Shown here piece by piece: positions 54,274-64,000 of a DNA stretch of 64,000 nt. The notes below the pieces were generated by a model. That model worked only from the letters and a program-made list of their open reading frames with translations. It was not told the origin of the DNA and did not search any database. The position numbers and the translations under genes were made by a program. This stretch comes from Leptobrachium leishanense (Eukaryota; Chordata; Amphibia; Anura; Megophryidae). The DNA is taken from NCBI GenBank assembly GCA_009667805.1, contig CM019067.1:248407721-248471720 (forward strand), in the 5' to 3' direction. Numbering within the stretch: position 1 is the stretch's first letter; every line of letters starts with the position of its first letter.

Positions 54274-57200
54274 ACTGGTTCAGGACTGGCTGCAGCTGCT
54301 TTTACTCTGGAGTGATGTATCCACGGGACCACCTCGGCAACCTTTACTGCTGTAGGGGTTGATAACAGGACAAGGTAAGGACCTCTCCACTTTGGACCCA
54401 GTGGATCATTTTTCCACTCTTTTACCCATACTGAATCACCTGGACAATGCTTATGCAGTGGGGGATATAGAAAGTGAGGTATGTTATCTCCCACCCAAGT
54501 ATTCAATTTCTGCATTGATTTCCCCAACAATACAACCTGATCATTTAGTTTAGTTTCTCCCAATGCCCGAAGGTCCCCCTTAGTCCATTAATCAGAGGGG
54601 TAGGCCGCCCGAACATAAGTTCGTACGGACTTAGCTTCAATTGGGGGGTTGGTCTGCACCTAATGTGCAAAAGGACTATCGGCAGCACATCCAACCAGCC
54701 TAGCGACGTCTCTTGGCACAATTTGGACATCAGAGTCTTTAGGGTACGGTTCATTCTCTCGACTTTTCCCGAGCTTTGGGGCCTGTAGGCAGTATGTAGC
54801 TTCCAGGTGATGCCCAACAGGCGGGCAAGCTGTTGCAAACAGTTCTGTATAAATGCAGGGCCATTGTCTGACCCTATTTCGAGAGGAAGTCCATATCGTG
54901 GTATTATCTCCTTCATCAGACTCTTCACCACTTCCGCAGTCTTTTCAGTTCTTGTTGGGAAAGCTTCCACCCATCCTGTCAGGGTGCACACCATTACCAG
55001 TAGGTATTTATATCCTTTGCAGGGTGGTAGCACTGTAAAGTCTATTTGGAGCGATGCCATTGGGGATAGCCCGATCGGCTGTTTCCCTGGAGGTTGAGAT
55101 GGGCCTGTTCTTGGGTTGTTTTTGGCGCATGTCACGCACTGTTGGGCTATTGCCTTACATATTGCTGATAATCCTGGTATATAGAAATGTGGCTCCAATT
55201 GTTGTTCCATCATTTCTCTTCCTCCATGGGTGCTTGCATGGAATGTTCTTACAATTTCAGGAGCCAATGTTGCGGGGAGGACTATCTGTCCATTCTTCAA
55301 CTGGAACCATCCATCTTCTCCATGTTCACCTGGTTCTTCTGACAGCCATTTCTTTTCTTTTTCTGAGTACACAGGTGTCCATTCGCTCAGTGGCGCCGGT
55401 AGGAGTGCAGCCACCACTGGTTTTACTTTGTATCGTGCCAGTTCTCCATGGTTTCCCCAGACGAATTCCTCCTTTGGAAAATAATAGCGCCATGCAAAGA
55501 ACAGTAGATCTTGTCTGTCTTGTGTATCTCTTACTGCTGGTATGAAAAAGTTCATTGCACTTTTCTTCATTCTTGGCAGTCTGTTCTTGATGAGGATCTC
55601 CTTGAGGAAGAACCTTACCAACGGGGCTTGGTATTCTTCTGCTCCCAATTCTCCCAAACTTTGCAGTATTCGTGTAATCCGCAGATTATTATGAGTGTTG
55701 ATTGTCAGATTTTCAAAACGTGAGGCGAAATTTTCTGCTCGTTCAACTTCGGTTACTTTTGTGTCTTCTCCACACTCCCCATTATTTTTACGCCGAAGAA
55801 CTTCAGCATCATTTTGTATGCTTTGCGTAGTCTTTGCTGAATTTCTGAGGTGTTAATCATTAGACGTGTCTCTTGAGGATTCAGAGGAGTGGAATAGAAA
55901 TTTCGGCCTTGACATCGGGTTGGAAATAGCCATTGGATGTAATCATGATTGAGTTCTAGTAGGTCGAAATCATCTTGCCATTTGTGCAGTATTGTTTCAA
56001 TGAATTCGCCTTTGGGTTCAAATTTCCTCCAATTCATATAGAATTCGTAGTTTGGCATGGGAGGCTGGGGCTCTTGCTTGCAGAGTAGAACCTTGGCTTG
56101 TTCAGTTAGTATTGGTTTTGCAGCTGCTTTTGCAGCTTGGTCAGCGCGTCTGTTGCCTTTCGGGATTTCATCATGGCCTTTTTGGTGGCCTCGGCAGTGC
56201 ATGATGCTAACGGCGCTTGGTTTCCATACAGCTTCTAGGAGGGCCGCGATTTCAGCTGCATACTTGATTTGTTGTCCTGAAGAAGTAAGTAGGCCTCTTT
56301 CTTTGTAGAGTGCACCATGTGCATGGACTGTCATGAAAGCATACTTGGAGTCAGTGTAGATATTTACTCTCTTGCCTTCTGAGATTTCTAGAGCCCTGGT
56401 TAGGGCCGTTATTTCAGCCAATTGTGCAGATGTATGGCCTGGCAGTGGATTTGCTTCGATAATTTCTTCTGCTGAGACTACTGCATAGCCGGAGACTTTC
56501 TTCCCATCATCCATGTAACTGCTACCATCAGTAAATAGCTGTAGATCGTATTTGTCTAGGGGTACGTCTTTCAGATCTGGCCTGCTACTGAACACTTCTT
56601 CCATGACTTGGAGGCATTCATGATCTGGATCCTCTTCACAGTCAGGCAGTAAAGTAGCAGGGTTCAAGGTAGCGATGAGGTCCAAATGAACCCGTGGGTT
56701 TTCACACATCATGGCTTGGTACTTCGTCATCCGGCTGTTGCTGAACCAGTAGCTTCCTTTCACATCCAGCAGGGCCTTGACAGCATGGGGCACCTTGACA
56801 TGAAGAACCTGTCCAAGGGTCAGCTTGTCTGCTTCTGCTATCAGCATTGCGGTGGCTGCCACTGCTTTCAGGCATGGGGGTAGGCCACAAGCCACAGGGT
56901 CGAGTTGCTTGGAGAGATAGGCCACAGGCCTTAGCCAGGAGCCGAAACTCTGGATCAATACTCCTGTTGCTGTTTGGTTGTGTTCATGCACGTACAGCTG
57001 GAAGGGCTTGCTGTGATCTGGCAGTCCCAGTGCAGGAGCCTCCATTAGCAGAGTTTTTAATTTCAGGAATGCTGCTGTTTGCTCTTCTTCCCAATGGAAG
57101 GGGTCTTGCTCTCCCCCCTTTGTGGCTTGATGAAGAGGCTTGGCAATATCTGCGAAGTTGGGGATCCACAGGCGGCAGAAGCCTGCAGCTCCCAGAAACT

Positions 57201-58515
57201 CACGGACTTGTCTTCTGGTCTTTGGCTGGGGTATTCGGCATACTGCTTCTTTTCTTTCAGCCCCCAATGCTCGTTTGGTACCTGTTAACTGGAAACCCAG
57301 GTACTTTACACTTTGTTTGCATATTTGTGCCTTCTTTCTGGAAACTCTGTAACCTGCTTGGCACAGTAGATGTAGCAAGGCTTTTGTGGCAGATAAACAG
57401 TCTTTTTCTGTGGGGGAAGCCAGTAATAAATCATCAACATATTGGAGTAACACAACTTTGTCTGGCTGAGCGTTGAAGGCGAGGAGATCTTGGCTGAGCG
57501 CGCACCCAAAAATTGTGGGCGAGTTTTTGAAACCTTGAGGGAGGCGTGTCCACGTCATTTGATGGCGCGCCCCCGTGGTGGACTCTTCCCACTGAAATGC
57601 AAAAAGGGGCTGGCTTGCTGGAGCCAGACGGATGCAAAAGAAAGCGTCTTTTAAATCAAGCACTGTGTAATATTTTGTATCTCCGGGAATTAATGCCAGC
57701 AAATTATATGGGTTGGGAACCACAGGATGTAGGGTTACTGTGGCCTCGTTGACAGCCCGTAGATCTTGAACAGGGCGGTACTCTTGTGTGCCCTCTTTCA
57801 GTACTGGCAAAAGGGGTGTGTTCCATGGTGACACGCAGAATTTTAATATGCCGTGATCTTTAAGTCTCTGTAAATGTGTCTGGATATTCTGCTTGGCTTT
57901 TTGTGGGATATGATATTGTCTTAGAGCCACAGGCGTTGCACCGGGTTTTAATTCAACGTATACCGGGGGTATATTTACAGCGAGTCCGGGCGGGTTTTCT
58001 TCCGCCCATACCCCAGGGATTTGAAGGAGTAGTGCGTGCGGGTCCGGCGCAGCCGGTAGAGTGGGTGCTGTACGCCATTCCTCCTCTCTTGGCATAATCA
58101 CCGCGATTTTCACAGACTGGGGGTGCTGGCTGGCTGGGTTATGCTGCCGAGCAGAGCTGCCACTCTCAGGCAGGTCTAATTGAGCGTGGCCCCCGGGAAG
58201 AAACGTAATTTGGGCTTGCAATTTGCAAAGGATATCCCGCCCCAGGAGCTGGATGGGACATTCGGGCATATACAAAAATTCATGTTCAACATTATGCCCA
58301 CCCACACTACATTTTCGAGAAGCAAGAAAAGGATATTTAGCAGACACTCCCATTGCTCCCATAATATCAACTTCATTTCCCATTGGGGGTGCAATTTGCT
58401 TTGTTACAACAGAGAATTCGGCACCGGTATCAACCATAAAAATTTCATCTTTATTTCCCACTCTCATAGTGACCGTGGGCTCGTGGTTACCGAGCGGGAT
58501 GGGCCCAGGTCCTTG
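54201..58515 (-). pseudogene. pol: retroviral pro-pol with an inserted OGFr-like domain, frameshifted
   Basis: Read through the gag stop, this gives protease, reverse transcriptase, RNase H and integrase. Motifs are: protease VDTGAEFSVV (about 58400-58435); RT catalytic YVDD at 57430-57441; RNase H TDGSS at 56518-56532 and YTDSKYA (about 56345); integrase zinc finger FHASTHGG (about 55225) and CVTC (55127-55138); integrase core D in QIDFTVL (about 55040), D in GSDNGPAF (about 54868) and E in GKVERMNR (about 54760); C-terminal GPY motif KWRGPYLV (about 54380). Two single-base frame changes, near 55790 and near 54565, break the frame. An OGFr-like domain lies between RNase H and integrase. The 3' end overlaps env by about 70 bp. 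Confidence 0.93.
55465..56052 (-). other. OGFr_N-like domain captured within retroviral pol
   Basis: About 195 residues between RNase H and the integrase zinc finger do not belong to any retroviral enzyme. They match, as I remember the family, the conserved N-terminal domain of vertebrate opioid growth factor receptor (Pfam OGFr_N). Landmarks in order are NYEFYMNW (56052), FIETILHKW, LLELNHDYIQWLFP, RKAYKMMLKFFGV, VERAENFASRF, NTHNNLRITRILQSLGELG, YQAPLVRFFLKE, FFIPAVRD and LLFFAWRYYF (about 55480). One frameshift near 55790 falls in the linker before VERAEN, which is variable in the cellular protein; both sides keep the family pattern. OGFr binds met-enkephalin and restrains cell growth; what the domain would do in pol is unknown. 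Confidence 0.85.
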
Positions 58516-58518
58516 TCA
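58516..58518 (-). promoter_or_regulatory. in-frame UGA between gag and pol (read-through stop)
   Basis: The gag frame ends TAT TGA CAA GGA and continues open in the same frame for 16 codons to the pol methionine at 58467 and on through protease. Gammaretroviruses make Gag-Pol by reading through a stop, usually UAG, with a downstream pseudoknot. Here the stop is UGA followed by C, a leaky context. GC-rich sequence downstream (CCTGGGCCCATCCCGCTCGG) could form the structure. Confidence 0.7.
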
Positions 58519-60326
58519 ATATGCATCCTGCCCTTCAAATGACGTTCCCGCTAGTCCCACAAACCCTGCTCCGGCCCCCTCATTTCTCTCATACCTGCCG
58601 TCTGTTACCTGGCCGTTAGAGGCTTGACCTCCCGCTTCCCCATGTTCCCCTTGTCCCCCAAATTTAGCCAAAAATGCAGGACAGTCGTTTTTCCAGTGAC
58701 CTTCACCCCGGCACCAGGCGCACTGATTGGGTCCTAGGGGTTCCCTAGGGGCTCCCCTACCTCTTCCTCTAGCCCCCCTACCCCTTGCCCTCCCTCTATC
58801 TGGGCCACCTCGTCCTCCACCATTCCCCATATATCCGACCACACCAGTATAACCTTTCTGTTTCTTTATTTCCTCTAGATCCCGGTTATGATACACCTTA
58901 TTGGCAATCTCAACTAATTCGCTAATACCCTTCCCCAAAAACCCATCTAATCTCTGTATTTTGTTCCGTATATCCCTCTGTGATTGACCAACAAATGAAG
59001 AGTTAATTAACCTCTGGTTTTCCGCTGCCTCAGGGTCAATAGGACTATACATTCTGTACGCGTCCAGCAACCTTTCCAAAAACGCACTTGGGGATTCTTT
59101 AATTTCTTGTATCACATCCGCTATCTTCCCCATGTTTGTGGGTTTCTTCCCTCCCGCTTTAACACCCATTATTACCGCTGTTCTGTACGTCTGCAGATGG
59201 GCAATACCTTCCGGGGTGTTGTACGGCCACTTGGGATCTGATTTGGGGTAGTGTTCCTCTGCCCACGCTTCTGGCTGGGGCTTTGCATCTGCTACAGCCT
59301 GGGCGAGTAAAATCTTTTGCGCGCTACTATTTATCCGGGCTCTTTCCTCAGTAGTAAACATTGTCAACATTAATTGCTGACAATCTGCCCATGTGGGGTT
59401 ATGTGTAGCATAACTGACTCTATCATACTGGCCACTGCTGCGGGATTTGTGGAATACAGTGGTGTGTGTGTTTTCCAGTTAAAAAGATCTGTTGTCGTGA
59501 ATGGGACATAAGTGTATTGCACCGGCCCCGGTGCTCCATCGGCCAGTGGAGGGCCTGGCACCTCCCGCAAAGGCATTTGCATCTTACTTTTGTAGGGATC
59601 GTGTTGGTATGGATCCCGGGGTTTATGTATATTGTTCGCTGCGCGAGTGGTGGCTCCCTGTCTCTCATCCTCCCTCTCACTATCACCTCCTCTGTGGGAT
59701 ACTAATTTATATACGCTCCCATCGGGCATCTCAATCTTTTCTGGTGAAGCCTCTCCATCCCCTCCACCCGCTGCGCCTTGCTCTTCCTCCGCAACCCCGC
59801 GTGACGGAGCTGAGGGAGCCGACTGAGAAATAGCAGCTGCCTGCCCCCTCCTCTCCGCCCGCGCAGCCGCGGCACTCAAAGCTTCTCTAGCTGCCCCATA
59901 ACTCGATGGATAGGTTGGGGGCAAAGAATCACTCTCTTCCGGTTGTTCCACCAACACCGGTCTCCCTCTTTCTTCATTATTTGGGGGTACCTGCTTTTTA
60001 TTTTTCCCCGCTATTATTATAAAATGACTCTTATCTTTTATACAATACCTCCATATATCTATATACGGGTACTGTTCAGGATGTCCACATTGCCCGGTAA
60101 CTTGGGAATGCACCTTCTGTACTAACTCTGGGTCCATCGACCCCTGCTCTGGCCATTCTGGGACTATCAGTGGCCATACAATTGTACACATTAATTTTAG
60201 CTTCTCCTTTGTCAATTCTACACCATAGTCATGCGTTGCATATAACGCCTCGAAATTCCGCACCATATATTCTAGGGGTGTCTAACCCTTCTTCACCTGC
60301 TTGGGCTTGGATGACCCGTTACCCAT
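58516..60326 (-). pseudogene. gag: retroviral gag, early stop and one frameshift
   Basis: Gag forms the particle. The true start is the ATG at 60326, giving MGNGSSKPKQ, with the glycine-2/serine pattern of an N-myristoylation signal. Codon 15 (60282-60284) is a TAG stop, after which the same frame continues (ATG 60266). The matrix-like part is followed by a PPTY late-domain motif (about 59905), a Gly/Ala-rich spacer, and a capsid start PGPVQYTYVPFTTTDLFNWK typical of gammaretroviral capsids (about 59460-59530). A one-base frame change near 59420 leads into the second part, 59400-58516, containing FTTEERARI, then an RG-rich stretch and one CCHC zinc knuckle CAWCRGEGHWKNDC (about 58695-58735). 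The frame ends with TGA at 58516-58518 and continues open into pol. Confidence 0.92.
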
Positions 60327-61407
60327 TGTTACTCTTGAAAACAGTAACCTTCTTACAACACAGATATTACTTTTAGCAATAACAATTAGAATCTACGGTC
60401 TGGCACTTCAGCCAACAATTCTTGCGTGTCTGGGGCGCTTCCTCCGTCAGTAGCCGACTGCAGTCGCCTGAGCCGGAACCATACTTCGGGAGTCAACTCT
60501 CAAGTTTGCTTCCTCGCGGGCGAGTAGGCGTGCGTTCACTCACAGCACTCGAATCAATTCATTCACAGCACATACTGTACCAGATACTTTCAGCACATAA
60601 CAAAACATAAACACTTCAACTCTTTCTACTAGCCGAGGGTGCTCTGCCCCTCCTTTTGGCTCCTTGTACCCCGTAAATTGAACTCTAACTCTTGCCTGCT
60701 TGTGACTATGTGCACCCCGTTCTATAACTATACTCCCGTCTGCAATTCCAATTTGCCTATGGATAATCTACCCACCCGGCACCACTACCTCTGCAGCTAC
60801 CACTGGCTTCAATAAGCCCTCTTCACTACACGACGTACACACTAGCACTGACTCAGGGCTCTAAGCCCAGTCACAGAAATCCCTCCTCCTTTCCTTCAAT
60901 CCACGTGGCGAAGCTTTGTTTACAAATACTGACTATGACTATGCAACTCCACGTGGCTACCTTCTCCCTCTCTTACAGAACTACCCTTTGGTTGGCATCC
61001 AATTCCCCCGAATCCAGACACGCGCTAGCCACTCTGGCTCTTTTGCATTGTCCGTGCTATCAGCGGCAGGCTAGGTATACCAACGAGACCGTGGCCATCG
61101 GGTCTCCTTATCCGACTATCAGTCAGACGTTTCCCTTTATACCGGTATCTCCTTTAGACATACAAACATAGAAGACACTTTACCTATCGCCGGCGCTGCT
61201 CGCTGTTTCCTCAGACTCGGTGGTGTCTCAGGTTCCCGGGCCGGGAGTCCGTTTGGGACGAGACGAGGTCCACTGAACAGGAAATCCTGCTTGGCGCCTG
61301 CAGATGTCAGCTCACCTTCAACGGACGCCAACCGACGGGATCACTCGCACCTGCAGTCAACCGCTACAGTGTTCAGCAGCCGTTGCTTATGCCGGAAAAG
61401 GGCGATT
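60327..61407 (-). other. proviral 5' leader (packaging region)
   Basis: About 1.1 kb between the primer site and gag, longer than the roughly half kilobase usual for gammaretroviruses. No long open frame is seen on the coding strand. It should contain the packaging signal and the env splice donor, which I cannot place with confidence. Confidence 0.6.
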
Positions 61408-61429
61408 ATCCCGGCTATCGAGCCCCCAA
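61408..61429 (-). other. primer-binding site, tRNA-Pro-like
   Basis: On the minus strand, four to five bases after the 5' LTR, TGGGGGCTCGATAGCCGGGA resembles the tRNA-Pro primer site common in gammaretroviruses. The first ten bases fit and the remainder fits with a short interruption, so another tRNA is possible. Confidence 0.6.
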
Positions 61430-61433
61430 GAAA

Positions 61434-62116
61434 TGTAACCGGAATCTGACAGGTTCACTTTCAGGACGTCGCCGGACCGGACACAAGCAAGGATTGTCTG
61501 AACACGAGTCTCTTCAGGAAAGGCAAACTTTATTGTGTCGTCACACAAATGCTCACACAGGATTGAATCGCAAAGAGTGAGCCCCGTCTCCCCCCCGACC
61601 AGGGGTCTTATACCCAAAAATACGTAATTAGGTACATCCCAATTAGCCCACCTCCCGATGACACTTTATTCCACCCCACGTGGGTTAATACCTCCCCTCG
61701 TTAGTACAAAGAAATTCCATACATTGGTAATAAATTGGCAAATGTCGTGTTAGTCTGACAGTCTGTGATTTGCTGCTTCACTCGACCTGGGCCGTGCCCA
61801 CCTCCCTAAAGACTGTGTTTGTTTGTTCTAGATTAGAGCACGGCCTGGTTTCTACGCTCTCTTTGTTTTACTGCGGGTCTATGTGACCTTGTAGTAACCA
61901 TTCGTCTTTCCTGTCTTTCCGTGCCAAGAGCCGGCCGGATTCTTCCTCATTTTATTGCTAGTCCTCCTAATCAACCACATTCCTAAGATTCTATGTAAGC
62001 TTCGCTTCTAATGTCTACAAAAATCTACTCTAGTTATTTGCAAGTGAACCAATATTCTGAACAAGATGGCCGCTTGGCTCATAATAGCGACCATCTTCCA
62101 GCCTGATTCCACTTCA
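61434..62116 (-). repeat. 5' LTR of the provirus
   Basis: 683 bp, TG...CA. The minus strand shows a TATA-like GGGTATAAGACCCC (TATAAG at 61607-61612). About 75 bases downstream of it is AATAAA (61529-61534), so U3, R and U5 can be placed roughly. A CACGTG E-box-like motif lies at about 61677-61682. Confidence 0.95.
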
Positions 62117-62120
62117 TTAT

Positions 62121-62488
62121 GATGACACTTCTTGGCCCTGCGAGGCCCTTTATTTCGTTATAGTATGTTGTTAAGCTGACTCTTTTTCACTATAAAAACT
62201 TTGAATATACAAGAAAGCAAACACCAATAGAAATGTAGGAATGAATTTACTTTCAGAAAACAGCCAATGAGCATTTACTTATCAAGCACACATTCGGATT
62301 CCTATCACTTGTAGTCTTTGGTTAGAGCGAGACTCTCTGCAAGCTCTCAGTGAATAACCTTGGTTGTGATGTCACAAAGAGATGACAGCGTGTGTTTACA
62401 TACGTCTCCGTAGTAACTGCATCATGTATTATGAGATGGGGCTGTTTACATGTTTCCCTATGACATCACCATTACATGACATGATAAT
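62121..62488. other. no feature recognised
   Basis: Flank of the provirus, ordinary AT-rich sequence with no clear repeat or coding region. Confidence 0.4.
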
Positions 62489-62489
62489 A

Positions 62490-62700
62490 AGAATACTCAC
62501 CTTGCAGTCCTCTGCTCCTCTTTCCACCCCCCCAGCCCTTCTAGATTGTAAATTCCCACGAGAAAAGGGCCTTTGTTTCCTCCTGTACTGGTTTGTCAAT
62601 ATGTTGTTCAATGTATTGTAACCCTGTCTATACTGTGCCCATTGTACAGCGTTGCGGAATATGCTGGCACTCTATAAATAAATAAATAATAATATTTTAT
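62490..62700 (+). mobile_element. L2-type LINE 3' UTR fragment
   Basis: CTTCTAGATTGTAAATTCCC ... TGTTCAATGTATTGTAACCC ... TTGTACAGCGTTGCGGAATA then ATAAATAAATAAT matches the 3' ends of the two L2 copies at 31077 and 32279. Only the 3' UTR is present. Confidence 0.8.
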
Positions 62701-62739
62701 TATTTCGCCCCCAATACTTCTCAAGGGCTGCTCCGGTCC

Positions 62740-62890
62740 TGTAGCATGACTTGTCTCACCCTATTAAACTCTCCCCTGATCTTCAGACCTTCAAGAAATC
62801 CCTCAAAACCCATCTCTTCAGATTAGCGTACCACATCACTGATGCAACTCATGCCTCTGCTCACACAGGATTGAAGCCACTTCTATGGCC
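62740..62890 (+). mobile_element. LINE ORF fragment
   Basis: The translation SPDLQTFKKSLKTHLFRLAY is the usual end of an L2/CR1-type LINE ORF2. Only about 40 codons remain before a divergent LTR fragment follows. Confidence 0.6.
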
Positions 62891-62894
62891 CCAC

Positions 62895-63122
62895 TGTTAC
62901 CGGAATCCACCTGGTTCACTCGGGACGAGGCCGGGCCGGCACGGGCAAGGATTGACTGGACACGAGTCTCTTCAGGAAAGGCAAACTTTATTGTGACGTC
63001 ACAGATGCTCACACAGGATTCAATTGCAAAGAGTGAGCCCCGATCTCACTCCAACAAGGGGTTTTATACCCCGAATACATAATTAGGTACATCCCAATTA
63101 GCCAACCCCGCTGTGACACTAG
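62895..63122 (-). repeat. truncated LTR of a related, divergent retrovirus lineage
   Basis: Begins TGTTACCGGAATCCACCTGG and stays alignable to the U5-R part of the provirus LTR: ACACGAGTCTCTTCAGGAAA, GGCAAACTTTATTGTG, GCTCACACAGGATT, AGAGTGAGCCCCG. The promoter and polyadenylation motifs are conserved (minus-strand TATAAAA at about 63062-63068, AATAAAG near 62990). U3 is missing, cut by the MITE that follows. Confidence 0.8.
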
Positions 63123-63130
63123 ACACTAGA

Positions 63131-64000
63131 GCTCCGAAATTGCTTGAGAAAGGTAACCGAACGCTGAAAATCAGCGTTCGGTTACCTTTCCTGGCCATTC
63201 GGCTATCCAGAGAGCAGGCATTTCGCCAAATCCTAGCGAATTGCCTGAACATACGGTGCCTGTTCGGTGCCTGTTCGAGGGCAGTGAAATCCCCATGAAA
63301 AAGCACTGCTTCGGCTATTCAGAGAACACAAACCAGCAGTGAAAGGTTCCCCTAATGCCCTGCCATTTGGTGGTTTAATTCAGCAAATTTATTCAGAAGA
63401 ATCCCATAGGCTTCAATGTTAAAAATATTCCCGTTTTAATTCAATATCTAATAATCCGTTCTTTATAAAATTCTTTATAAAATTCTACAGTAAAGAGTCT
63501 CTTTATTTATAGATTTTTTAGGATATTTTAAGCATTTTTCAGAATTTTTTTTTTTTTAAAAGTCAGATTTTTTTTAAAGTTTTATTCTTTTTTCTGTAAC
63601 AGCCCTCTTTATTATCATTCCCTGGACCTCATATGCAAATTTCAGACATTTTCGCTCAGTAGTTTCTTTGCAAACAGCGTTTCACTTTCACACATTCATA
63701 CAAACTGTTTTGCTAATTTATTCACTGCCTCTTCTGCTGTGTCAAAGGCTGCGATCGGCTCCTGTTCGGGTTTTTCGGTGGTTTTCGGCAGGTTAATCCA
63801 GATGTTTTTAGGGTTTTCGGCCTGCATTCGCTGGGTTTTGCGGTTTCTTTTCGCGGGTTTGCGGCAGCTTTTCCCTGCAATTCGGGGGCCCTGTGGTGCT
63901 TGCTGAATACACCGCAGGGTCGCCGAAATGGGATCGGCAAAAGGAACCGAATTGAAGAGAACGAAAAGTCACCGAACGTGCGGTGACTTTTCGAATCTTT
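63131..64000 (+). mobile_element. Harbinger-like MITE copy running off the window
   Basis: Matches the complete copy at 28589-29434 over its whole visible length: GAAAGGTAACCGAACGCTGA, then CAGCGTTCGGTTACC, and at the right GTCACCGAACGTGCGGTGAC. The right terminus lies just past the window end. Confidence 0.8.

Larger units (their letters stand above)
51725..62116 (-). mobile_element. endogenous gammaretrovirus-like provirus, near full length
   Basis: Minus-strand provirus of 10.4 kb with 683-bp LTRs at both ends and a 4-bp duplication TTAT (51721-51724 and 62117-62120), the duplication size of gammaretroviruses. Order on the minus strand: 5' LTR, primer site, leader of about 1.1 kb, gag, pro-pol, env, polypurine tract, 3' LTR. 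By eye the two LTRs differ at about eight positions (about 1.2%), which implies a recent insertion. Gag is gammaretrovirus-like and one frame joins gag to pol across a single stop. An extra OGFr-like domain lies in pol. As written, gag has one early stop and one frameshift and pol two frameshifts; env is open. Confidence 0.96.

Noticed and set aside
55054..55545. Plus-strand frame within the provirus
   Set aside because: It is the antisense shadow of the integrase region, which has clear catalytic motifs on the minus strand.
56847..57476. Plus-strand 209-residue frame
   Set aside because: It is antisense to reverse transcriptase, whose YVDD motif lies at 57430-57441 on the minus strand.

Overview
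The window looks like intergenic or intronic DNA from a large, transposon-rich vertebrate genome, most likely an anuran amphibian. That assignment is inference from repeat content: L2 LINE tails, many hAT, PIF/Harbinger and TTAA-type (piggyBac-like) non-autonomous elements, Tc1 elements, a chromodomain Ty3/gypsy element and a gammaretrovirus-like provirus. I find no complete host gene. Nearly all recognisable coding sequence belongs to retroelements or DNA transposons.

Layout. 1-2385 is a 29-bp satellite array. 2500-5400 is GT-rich simple sequence and several minisatellites around a short promoter-like, CCAAT-rich stretch (4060-4260) with a possible splice donor at 4809/4810. 6845-8775 is a CT-rich tract split by two MITEs. 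9098-15174 is a full-length chromodomain Ty3/gypsy retrotransposon (LTRs 9098-9968 and 14301-15174, target duplication CAGGT). 16600-22700 holds AT-rich palindromic repeats and MITEs. 24190-31075 holds hAT and TTAA elements with others nested inside; one hAT element (27089-29557) carries CpG-rich, exon-like DNA. 31077-33332 has two L2 LINE tails. 35712-36931 is a hAT-like element with a 21-bp minisatellite and large palindromes. 37048-38915 is the 5' end of a second gypsy element on the minus strand. 40310-41620 and 47747-50628 are Tc1 elements, each interrupted by another repeat. 42617-45547 is a three-level nest: Harbinger MITE, solo LTR inside it, TTAA element inside that.

The most notable object is a nearly complete endogenous retrovirus on the minus strand, 51725-62116. 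It has 683-bp LTRs differing at about eight positions by eye, a TTAT target duplication, a tRNA-Pro-like primer site, gag, pro-pol and env. Three features stand out. First, between RNase H and integrase, pol contains about 195 residues that I recognise as the conserved N-terminal domain of the opioid growth factor receptor (OGFr), a cellular protein. Second, gag and pol share one frame across a single UGA, a layout that implies termination read-through. Third, Env begins with a leader of about 150 residues that holds a membrane segment and ends in a furin-type site, more like foamy viruses than typical gammaretroviruses. Gag and pol are broken by single-base shifts and one early stop; env is open throughout.

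Single-base losses recur across the window (gypsy gag and pol, ERV gag and pol, the 5' gypsy LTR, the satellite), so some apparent breaks may be assembly errors rather than mutations.
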